A program made the translations under genes and the position numbers. From Halieaceae bacterium (GTDB lineage Bacteria; Pseudomonadota; Gammaproteobacteria; Pseudomonadales; Halieaceae): a stretch of 49,348 bases of DNA. Under the pieces are notes generated by a model that saw only the letters and a program-made list of their open reading frames with translations, searched no databases and had not been told where the DNA came from. Positions 42,667 to 49,348 of this stretch are shown here, in pieces (the first letter of the stretch is position 1; every line of letters starts with the position of its first letter). The stretch lies in the NCBI GenBank assembly GCA_026710905.1, contig JAPOQD010000073.1:1-49348 (forward strand), written 5' to 3'.

Positions 42667-45426
42667 ATGAAGCAAATTGTTTGGTTCCATGACGAGGAAA
42701 TAAATTCGATTGACCTGGTAGGGGGTAAGGGCACAAATTTGGGGCGCCTTGCTAAATCTGGATTTGACGTACCCGAAGGCTTTGTAGTCACAGCCGGTGC
42801 GTACTCAGAGTTTCTGGTTGCGTCGGGCATTAAAACTGAAATTGCGCAGCTCATTGAAACTCTAAATGCAAAGGACGCTGACGATATAGAGAAACGTTCC
42901 TTGCAAGTGCGAATGCTGATCGAGCAAAAAGAGATTCCGTCTGATTTGGTGGCCAATGTTTCGGAAGCTTATGGGCGAATAGGTATTGAAACTTACGTTG
43001 CCGTACGTTCATCAGGAATAGCAGAGGATTTAGGTGATGCCTCTTTTGCTGGGATGCATGATACTTATCTAGATATCAGCGGTCTGGATCATTTATTGAC
43101 GGCACTCAAAAGATGCTGGGCATCGCTTTGGACAGCTCGTGCTGTGTCTTATCGCGAGAGTATGGGTTTTGATCACTTCGAGTCGCCCATTGCCGTAGTG
43201 ATTCAGAGGATGGTTCAGGCAAAAGTTGCTGGTGTCGTGTTCACGGCTAACCCAGTAAATGCGGCGACCAATGAAATTGTCGTCGACGCCGGATGGGGTC
43301 TAGGTGAGTCTGTTGTTTCCGGTATGACAATGCCAGATCAGTTTGTTGTGGATACGAACACATTGATAATAAAAGCAAAAACGCTCGGTACCAAAGAAGT
43401 TCAAATTATCCGCGACCCCGGCAGTGAGGCGGGTGTGAAGGAAATTGAGACCGCTCCGGAACAGCGATCGATATTTTGCCTGAATGACGAGCAGGTCAGT
43501 ACTCTTTCTAAATTAAGTTGTAAGGTAGAGGATGAATATGACGGTTTGCCTCAAGACATTGAATGGGCAATGGATGAGCATGGAAAATTTTATCTGCTAC
43601 AGTCGCGACCAGTCACTGGTGTAGAGCTGTTTTGGGGCGAAGATTTAGCATTCGGCAATTCCGCAGAGCTTGAAAAGCCCACAACTGTCTGGACGAGTTC
43701 CTGGGCGGACGAACAATGGACGGGCGCTATTACACCGCTTATGTTCACCTTCCGGTCGGAGTGTTTTTCGAAAGGAGCCTATCGATCAGCGCGGTTATGC
43801 GGTGTCAGTGAGGTCGTAGATGCCGACGGAAACCCCAAAGAGCCCGTTTTCAAATTTTATCGTTCCAAGGCCTACTACAACTCAAACGTTGAACGATTGA
43901 TGCTGGAAAACATTACCTTACCCATTTTTCGCGATTATCCCCATGTTCTGGATCACGTCGCCCCACAATGGCACGATGAGGTGAAGGCAGCTCCATTAAA
44001 GTTGGCTGACGTGCTTGCTATGCATCTTGGTGCTATCGATTCAGGCGATCGCGCGGTCGGTCCCTACAAATATTTTGATTGTTTTTACGAATGGTATAAC
44101 GGTCGGGCTGATAAAGTGGAAGGGCTTTCGCAGAGCGAGATCGAAGCCTTGTCGGATAGTGATCTCAAAAGCTACATCGACACGCACATTCGCGAGGAAA
44201 TAGATTATGTAGACGAACTATGGTTCGGCTTTTACGTGTACTCCCGTGACGCATTTTGCGCGCTTCAGTGGATTCTCGAAAACTGGTATGACGGTGATAC
44301 CTTCGCCGCTATGGGCGCTTTAATGAGCGGTACGACCGAGCGCACACCCACCACGGTGGAAAATCTACAGCTATGGAAACTGGCAGAAAAAATTCGCGCA
44401 AGTTCTTCCCTTAAAGCAATTTTTGAGAAAAGCTCAGAAGCAGCGTTTTTTGATGATCTGCAGGCAACTGATGAGGGCAAGCGATTTCTTGAGGAACACG
44501 GTGAATTTGTACAGCGTTATCCGCATCGTGGCCATGAAGACAGGGACTTCTATTTTGAAAGGCGCGGAGAGAACCCTGGGCTTGACTATGGCGCACTGCT
44601 GGCCTTAATCAATAGTGAGAATGTGTCAAATCCCGAGGAAAATGAAGAGCGCGTCAATGCTGAGAGGGAGCGATTTATTCAGGAGGTGGTTGACAACATC
44701 ACGGAGAAGCAGCTGGGCGGCCTGAAGGCAGGGGCGTTTAAAGTACTATTCGATTGGATTTCGCGGTTTTTGGTTTTTCGTGATCAGCTTCGGTATGCCT
44801 CTGACATATGCCTTTATCAAGCCAAGCGGGGTTATGTCGAGCTCGGCAAGCGCCTGTGTGAACGGAATCTCATTAAAGATGAAAACGATTACTACTTTCT
44901 GGGAATGCAAGAGCTATTTGACTTCTTTGACGGAAACGCAAAAAACGCTCTTGTACGGGCAAAGATCGATGGTAGAAAGCGGGATTTTGAGCGCTGCCGT
45001 TCAGGTCAGGCTGATTTGCCGACTTACATTCAGAATAACCGCGCAGCAGAGTTTAGCAATGCTTCTGAAGAGGAAGCTGAGGACAGTTCACTTCAAGGCA
45101 TTGGCACAAGTCGGGGGGCTGTTACAGGGCGGGCAAAAGTCATTCGTAATATCAAAGACATAAATCGTGTAGAGAAAGACGATATTCTGATTACGCATAG
45201 TACTGACCCAGGTTGGACGCCGGTTTTCCTGATTATCAAAGGTTTGGTGTTGGAAACCGGGGGCTTGCTTGCGCATGGATCTACCCTTTCTCGAGAGTAC
45301 GGTCTACCAGCTGTGCAATACCCGAAAGCGATGGACGTTATACCGGATGGCGCACTAGTAAGAGTGGACGGAAATACCGGAAAAATTAAGATAATTGACC
45401 CTTCGGAGACGCATAACTATGAATAG
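42667..45426 (+). CDS. Rifampicin-phosphotransferase-like dikinase (copy 2)
   Basis: A 919-residue paralogue of 37640-40363 with the same three-part plan: VGGKGTNLGRL and AVRSSGIAEDLGDASFAGMHD in the ATP-grasp domain, GLPQDIEWAMDE, a divergent middle domain, and the swivelling domain with ITHSTDPGWTPVF and GGLLAHGSTLSREYG (His870). Shared middle landmarks such as WTGAITPL, WYDG and HRGH(E/Q)DRD show full-length homology, so duplication or acquisition as a pair is likely. The middle domain has diverged most, which may mean different substrates. No clear ribosome site before the ATG. Its stop overlaps the start of the next broken gene (ATGAATAG). Confidence 0.85.
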   Translation: MKQIVWFHDEEINSIDLVGGKGTNLGRLAKSGFDVPEGFVVTAGAYSEFLVASGIKTEIAQLIETLNAKDADDIEKRSLQVRMLIEQKEIPSDLVANVSEAYGRIGIETYVAVRSSGIAEDLGDASFAGMHDTYLDISGLDHLLTALKRCWASLWTARAVSYRESMGFDHFESPIAVVIQRMVQAKVAGVVFTANPVNAATNEIVVDAGWGLGESVVSGMTMPDQFVVDTNTLIIKAKTLGTKEVQIIRDPGSEAGVKEIETAPEQRSIFCLNDEQVSTLSKLSCKVEDEYDGLPQDIEWAMDEHGKFYLLQSRPVTGVELFWGEDLAFGNSAELEKPTTVWTSSWADEQWTGAITPLMFTFRSECFSKGAYRSARLCGVSEVVDADGNPKEPVFKFYRSKAYYNSNVERLMLENITLPIFRDYPHVLDHVAPQWHDEVKAAPLKLADVLAMHLGAIDSGDRAVGPYKYFDCFYEWYNGRADKVEGLSQSEIEALSDSDLKSYIDTHIREEIDYVDELWFGFYVYSRDAFCALQWILENWYDGDTFAAMGALMSGTTERTPTTVENLQLWKLAEKIRASSSLKAIFEKSSEAAFFDDLQATDEGKRFLEEHGEFVQRYPHRGHEDRDFYFERRGENPGLDYGALLALINSENVSNPEENEERVNAERERFIQEVVDNITEKQLGGLKAGAFKVLFDWISRFLVFRDQLRYASDICLYQAKRGYVELGKRLCERNLIKDENDYYFLGMQELFDFFDGNAKNALVRAKIDGRKRDFERCRSGQADLPTYIQNNRAAEFSNASEEEAEDSSLQGIGTSRGAVTGRAKVIRNIKDINRVEKDDILITHSTDPGWTPVFLIIKGLVLETGGLLAHGSTLSREYGLPAVQYPKAMDVIPDGALVRVDGNTGKIKIIDPSETHNYE

Positions 45427-45678
45427 AAGAGAGAGCTTATTCACGTTGGGAGCGCTAACGGCAGCGCCAACTGGCTTGATACCTGCGGCCGAAAGGAAGG
45501 CTGCCTGGCGATCCGAAAGTATCGCGGAAAAGTAAGTGTGGAGCCAAAAGTAATCAAGGTTGCACTAAATGAAGTGGGGAAACTGGTACCCGATAATACT
45601 GAGCGAGTGACACCGGATGAACGCGCGAAAATCATTGAGGGGCGTCGGCTTGGTATGCTAAAAATGTATGGAGAGTAG
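45419..45678 (+). pseudogene. Internally deleted, frameshifted Tat-type DUF1214 protein
   Basis: The first 38 codons start MNRRESLFTLGALTAAPTG, a twin-arginine signal, and then stop. In another frame the DNA continues VEPKVIKVALNEVGKLV...RVTPDERAKIIEGRRLGMLKMYGE, which corresponds to the C-terminal tail of the protein at 32520. The central domain is absent. The start overlaps the dikinase stop by eight bases, the same arrangement (ATGAATAR) as between the truncated gene and dikinase 1 at 37640. Confidence 0.58.
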
Positions 45679-45828
45679 TCAGCTTGACAAGCGTTGAATT
45701 ACTCGATTGTGTGAAAGCATTTTAATATTCATTTCACTCTTTTGCGAAGTAAAAAAAATGCTGTTGAAATAGTGGTAATTGATTCAGTCATTTGTGTGAA
45801 AATAGCGGTACGACAGGTGATAAAGCGA

Positions 45829-45846
45829 AGACGATAAAAATCGTCT
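45829..45846. terminator. AGACGAT/ATCGTCT hairpin before the membrane protein gene
   Basis: 7-bp arms AGACGAT (45829-45835) and ATCGTCT (45840-45846) with a four-A loop, followed by AAAAAG. It may be a weak terminator for the dikinase unit, an operator, or a leader hairpin, as it ends 12 bases before the next start. The rest of the 180-base gap shows no gene. Confidence 0.35.
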
Positions 45847-45858
45847 AAAAAGTAGGGT

Positions 45859-46578
45859 ATGTCCATGATGAATACGAAAAGTCAGATTATGTGTGTGTGG
45901 TCAGGCGTGGCGTTCTTTATGTTGTTTTTTATAGCCTGTTGGCCTCTGGCTCAATTTATACCACCCCCATCACCCACTCTGACGAGCACAGAAATATTAG
46001 AGCGCTATCAGGACAATATTAATATGATTCGTCTTGCAATGCCTCTTGGTATTATCTCTGCGATCTTTTTTATTCCATGGTCTGCAGTTATAGCGGTTCA
46101 ATTGGCGGCGATCGAAGGTAGACGACCTGTCTGGGCGATTACGGTTGTTGCCGCTGGTGTTTGTAATACTATAGCGTTTTTGCTCCCCTTTGTTTTTTGG
46201 GCGCCAGGCGTTTACCGGCTCGAACGCGATCCTGAATTAATTTTCCTTTTTAGTGATTTTGCGTGGCTGGAATTCGTCATGTTTTTTCCACAGTTTACCT
46301 TGATGGCTATTGCAATCGCAGTTGCCGGGCTTATGGACAAGAGGGATCGTCCATTTTTCCCTCGTTGGATTTGCTTTTTAAATCTTTGGGTAGGTTTACT
46401 GGTTGCTCCAGGCGGCCTGGCAATATTTTTCAAGTCAGGTCCGTTTGCCTGGAACGGTATTTTGGCGTTCTGGACACCGGTTGTCGTATTTACAATTTAT
46501 TTCAGTTGTATGGTCCCAATAATGCTGCAAGGAATTTACAGGGAGGCAAAAGATTCTTCCATTCAACATGAGAGTTAA
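45859..46578 (+). CDS. Six-helix membrane protein (cluster family, copy 3)
   Basis: 239 residues. QIMCVWSGVAFFMLFF opens helix 1, IPPPSPTLTSTEILERYQDN links to helix 2, and FFPRWICFLNLWVGLL and KSGPFAWNGILAFWTPVVV precede helix 6. It is closest in pattern to copy 2 at 23290. ATG codons at 45859, 45865 and 45868 are all possible starts. It is convergent with the downstream kinase, 23 bases between stops, and no terminator hairpin lies between. Confidence 0.75.
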   Translation: MSMMNTKSQIMCVWSGVAFFMLFFIACWPLAQFIPPPSPTLTSTEILERYQDNINMIRLAMPLGIISAIFFIPWSAVIAVQLAAIEGRRPVWAITVVAAGVCNTIAFLLPFVFWAPGVYRLERDPELIFLFSDFAWLEFVMFFPQFTLMAIAIAVAGLMDKRDRPFFPRWICFLNLWVGLLVAPGGLAIFFKSGPFAWNGILAFWTPVVVFTIYFSCMVPIMLQGIYREAKDSSIQHES

Positions 46579-46601
46579 TGCCGTGATAGAAACACTTGCG
46601 T

Positions 46602-48083
46602 TTACAATCCAATGTCTTTTGCTTTTTCTGCTAGTCGAATGGCTTCATTAAGTTGTCGAGAATTGTGATGCATAAAGCGCAGCCCCAGAATTGCAAACTG
46701 AATGTTATCGAGCTGATTTTCAAATGCCTTTAAGGACGCGATACAGACTATGGGCATCTTGATGCAATCAAATACCTGAAAATAGCGCAAGCGAAACTCG
46801 CTTATCTTTCTGTTGTCTGCTTTTTTTTCATATAGTTTGAGCGCTTTGTTGGCATCCAGATAACCGCCAAGACAAGCCAAAAGCCATGATAACTCTTCTG
46901 CAGGATCACCAGCGCGGGTACCCTCCCAATCCAACAATGCTTCGACTTTCTCATTTTCTATAAGTATATTGTGGAGGCCATAGTCGCCGTGGACCAGTAC
47001 AGGTTTCTCCATGCATTCTTCAATATTATCCTCTAACCATCGTAAACCGCGTTCGATAAGTGGAGAGTTGACCGCTCCGCATTCCTCCGCCTGAGTGCGC
47101 CAGTACTTTATCCACTCGCGAGTATTTTCTTGCATGCTACCCAGGCTATACCATTTATCCAGGATGGTGTTATCAACAACCTTTTGATGATCAGCGAGAT
47201 TGATGTTATGCAGCTTGGCTAACACCGATATGAGATCTTCGACGATAGCATCAGTGAGTGGCGCCGTTGCACCTGCCGCCGTACCAAGTATTTCGCCCTT
47301 AGCCCTTCTGGAAACGAAAAAATGGACGCCAAACACCTTTTCGTCGTCTTCCAGCCAAAGTGGCTCTGCCACGGGTGACCCGCAATCAAAAGCCAGCTTA
47401 ACAACGGGGTATTCATTAATGATGTTGCCAGCATCATGTTCGATGATATGTGTTCCCTGCAGAGCACGTATGACTAAGGACTGCTCCCCATTTACGTCGT
47501 CTTGCGTATCAACCAATATCGTGCTCTTGGAAAACCCGCCGGATATCGGTGTAAAACTGGTTATTGAAAGATTAGTCCATTCAGGAAATTTATTTTTTAA
47601 ATAAGCCTCGAATCGGTCGCGGGTTATAACGACATTCTCCATAACCTCCTGCGCTGGTTGTGGAGCGGTGGCTACCTGACGAGCATAAAGATTCACTTCC
47701 CAGTCAGTCATTCGTTCCAGATAGTCCGCAGTTTGTTCTTCACCCGACGTAGGTAGACGATCAACAATCTCTACTAAATATTTGAATAATAATTCTGACT
47801 GCTGTTTAATTTTTTCTGACGACACATCCACTGGCAACTGCGCTGGAAGCGATACAGAAAGATTAGCGTTATCATTACCCAGCAAATTAAGCCCTTCTTT
47901 TGCTAGCTCGCAACCCGACTGATAGTGATCTAAATAAAAATCTCTATCCTGACGATGAATCAACTCATTCAATACAAGATCCGCAGCACCCAGTAATGCT
48001 TCCTGTACGCTGGGTGCGTCCGATTCGCCAACCTGAGTCAGGGTAGTACGTAGACACTGTAGCAGCTGTATGTCAGCGGTCAT
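46602..48083 (-). CDS. APH/ACAD10-like phosphotransferase (paralogue of 16964-18451)
   Basis: 493 residues, co-linear with the 495-residue kinase at 16964. The N-terminal extension is present (NELIHRQDRDFYLDHYQSG), followed by PISGGFSKSTILVD as the nucleotide loop, LVHGDYGLHNILI as the catalytic loop and LLDWEGTRAGDPAEELSWLLA as the metal site and tail. It lies 74 bases downstream of the second CrtC-like gene and in the same direction, whereas its paralogue is coupled to an NTF2-like gene. Confidence 0.86.
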   Translation of the reverse strand: MTADIQLLQCLRTTLTQVGESDAPSVQEALLGAADLVLNELIHRQDRDFYLDHYQSGCELAKEGLNLLGNDNANLSVSLPAQLPVDVSSEKIKQQSELLFKYLVEIVDRLPTSGEEQTADYLERMTDWEVNLYARQVATAPQPAQEVMENVVITRDRFEAYLKNKFPEWTNLSITSFTPISGGFSKSTILVDTQDDVNGEQSLVIRALQGTHIIEHDAGNIINEYPVVKLAFDCGSPVAEPLWLEDDEKVFGVHFFVSRRAKGEILGTAAGATAPLTDAIVEDLISVLAKLHNINLADHQKVVDNTILDKWYSLGSMQENTREWIKYWRTQAEECGAVNSPLIERGLRWLEDNIEECMEKPVLVHGDYGLHNILIENEKVEALLDWEGTRAGDPAEELSWLLACLGGYLDANKALKLYEKKADNRKISEFRLRYFQVFDCIKMPIVCIASLKAFENQLDNIQFAILGLRFMHHNSRQLNEAIRLAEKAKDIGL

Positions 48084-48157
48084 TATTAATCTCTCTCACG
48101 TATCTGCTTATAAAAACAAGAACGGTTAGTGAATGTGTTATTGGGCTGAAAAATGAC

Positions 48158-49138
48158 TTAACCGATTTTATGTAAACCATTCTTTTCAATGGCGTTAATT
48201 GCGAATTTCGGTCGAAAATGTCCGTGCATTGGATTATTGCTCATCTCAAAGCAGCAAATACCTTTTCTATTTCCACAGGTCATTTCACACATAACGTCAA
48301 CGCAGGAAATACCATTTATCCAGGAAATGACTCCTTTCGTTAGCATCCGGCATTCGATTTCAAGGACTTCTCCCGTTGTTAATGTCATCGTTACATGTCC
48401 GCCCCGATGACTGGTTCCCTCTACTTCCATGTAAGTCACGACATCGATATCAGTCGCATATGCCAACTTATTGTCGCGAATAAGCGCACCAAATTTAGAA
48501 AGATTATTGTCGGTATCGAGAAAGGTTACGACGAAGATAGTCATGCCTGGACCAAACGAGCCCGCAATCCAGCGATGGCTCGCGTATGAATCCCAGTGTC
48601 GCACACCCCAACCATGGTCGCGGAAGGCCTGGCCTTGGACATCATAATGTTTACTCTTGATTTCCATGGAGCCAGTAATGATTGAGCTAACTTCCATGTG
48701 ATTCGGTGCAACCTCAGAAATAGCGCCACTACTAGGGTATATATTAATTGGTACATGATTATCACTAAGCACCAAATAGGCGGACACACCATTATCCTTG
48801 TCGCGTACCGTCCAAAGAGCCTGCATATCCTTAAATTCGAAAAGACACGTCTCACCGGCGCCAAATCCATTGGGAAACTGATCTTTTTCCTGCATTGGGA
48901 TATCGCGAGTGTCCTTGTAAATCCATTCGGGTGACCAGAGATGGTTGGAGAGCGCTATTTTTGGACCTTCTTCGCGATTGGGTTCGTGCCCGATCCGATG
49001 GAATCCACCAATCTGGTTATTTGAATCCCACCAAATATTCACGACACTTTCCTGCCAAAATGTGTGATTGTCTTTTTCGTGAGGCCCTTCGTGTTCAGGG
49101 CCTAACTCAACAACACTGCCACCGCCAACAATCTCCAA
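48158..49138 (-). CDS. CrtC-like / DUF7064-type lipocalin-related protein (copy 2)
   Basis: 326 residues, full-length counterpart of 28495-29472: GPEHEGPHEKDNHTFWQESVV, GGFHRIGHEPN, VAPNHMEVSS, QAFRDHGWGVRHWDSYASHRW and WINGISCVDVMCEMTCGNRKG. The near-identical blocks are spread over the whole length, so both copies are probably functional. No signal peptide or known catalytic motif. It is preceded by a palindrome at 49200 and followed by a kinase gene, so a lipocalin-kinase pair recurs as a theme. Confidence 0.75.
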   Translation of the reverse strand: MEIVGGGSVVELGPEHEGPHEKDNHTFWQESVVNIWWDSNNQIGGFHRIGHEPNREEGPKIALSNHLWSPEWIYKDTRDIPMQEKDQFPNGFGAGETCLFEFKDMQALWTVRDKDNGVSAYLVLSDNHVPINIYPSSGAISEVAPNHMEVSSIITGSMEIKSKHYDVQGQAFRDHGWGVRHWDSYASHRWIAGSFGPGMTIFVVTFLDTDNNLSKFGALIRDNKLAYATDIDVVTYMEVEGTSHRGGHVTMTLTTGEVLEIECRMLTKGVISWINGISCVDVMCEMTCGNRKGICCFEMSNNPMHGHFRPKFAINAIEKNGLHKIG

Positions 49139-49199
49139 AATTGGATTCCTCCACGAATATTTTTCTCGCTTGATTATGAATAATACGGGTAATATAATA

Positions 49200-49217
49200 A
49201 TAGATCAAATGATCTAT
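49200..49217. promoter_or_regulatory. ATAGATCA-AA-TGATCTAT palindrome
   Basis: Perfect 8-bp arms with a two-base centre, 62 bases before the CrtC-like gene. The spacing plan is like operator B upstream of its paralogue, but the sequence differs, so a related but separate regulator may act here. Confidence 0.5.
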
Positions 49218-49255
49218 GATAGAGTTATGGTCAAATCTGGTGTATGACGAATTCA

Positions 49256-49348
49256 TCAAGCGGCGACCGGATCTATCGTTTCACTCTCTTTGACTTCAAT
49301 CCCGTCTCGGAATTGCACACCCTCAATGACCTTGGCCAAGTAGTCAAA
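49256..49348 (-). CDS. C-terminal end of an unidentified protein (5' part outside)
   Basis: Thirty residues reading FDYLAKVIEGVQFRDGIEVK and ending DPVAA before the stop. The pattern recalls the ends of some transposases, but there is too little to be sure. The gene continues off the right edge. Confidence 0.3.
   Translation of the reverse strand, partial: FDYLAKVIEGVQFRDGIEVKESETIDPVAA

Noticed and set aside
1-49348. CRISPR arrays, tRNA genes, integrase or phage genes
   Set aside because: I looked for regularly spaced repeats, tRNA acceptor/TPsiC patterns and recombinase motifs and found none that I could support.

Overview
The window reads as a chromosomal segment of a gammaproteobacterium, probably a free-living aerobic or marine lineage. 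The housekeeping proteins look gammaproteobacterial (AlaRS next to a LysC-type aspartokinase, a 958-residue single-chain GcvP, a YcaR/Trm112-type protein, HinT). This placement is inference from family resemblance; there is no rRNA and I recognise no tRNA gene.

Positions 1-15.2 kb are mainly core metabolism: lutAB (L-lactate oxidation), lysC, alaS, hinT, a Trm112-like gene, an M23 peptidase, an EstB-type serine hydrolase, gcvP, a Tat-exported DUF1214-type protein, kdgK, and a pair of heme-copper-oxidase subunit III/IV genes. Around kdgK lie remnants of the same hexuronate pathway: a uxuA gene reduced to its first 25 codons joined to an internal motif, and what looks like the C-terminal end of a uxuB-type reductase. 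Repeats bounded by AGCCCGCAT inverted ends occur at 5582-5844 and 6429-6519, with a related short motif at 11557-11571. All three touch the stop codons of neighbouring genes.

Positions 15.4-49.1 kb hold a large accessory locus that I cannot match to any described system. It is built from repeated use of a few families: choline-kinase/APH-like kinases (3 intact), P-loop sulfotransferases (3 intact, 1 deleted), a six-helix membrane protein family (3 intact, 2 deleted, 1 chimera), a CrtC-like/DUF7064-type family (2 intact, 1 truncated), rifampicin-phosphotransferase-like ATP-grasp/swivelling-His dikinases (2), exported beta-propeller proteins (2), and exported DUF1214-type proteins (1 intact plus 2 internally deleted). 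Single-copy members are a Rieske oxygenase, a phytoene-desaturase-like flavoenzyme, a limonene-epoxide-hydrolase-like NTF2 protein, an SDR, a DapB-like NAD(P)-binding protein and the N-terminus of an RND transporter. The content suggests oxidation, phosphorylation and sulfation of a hydroxylated hydrophobic small molecule plus envelope functions. This is inference; no substrate can be read from the sequence.

Three features tie the accessory locus together. First, a nearly identical palindromic promoter element (consensus TAGCAYAANYRTGCTAGANT) precedes three minus-strand transcription units at 16.67, 24.05 and 29.55 kb, with weaker relatives elsewhere, which suggests one regulon. Second, many genes survive as mini-genes that keep both ends and have lost the middle. 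Third, base composition is mosaic: about 24.1-28.1 kb and 37.6 kb to the end look more A/T-rich than 15-24 and 28-37.6 kb. A 9-bp-arm hairpin at 37598-37622 sits exactly on one of these junctions.
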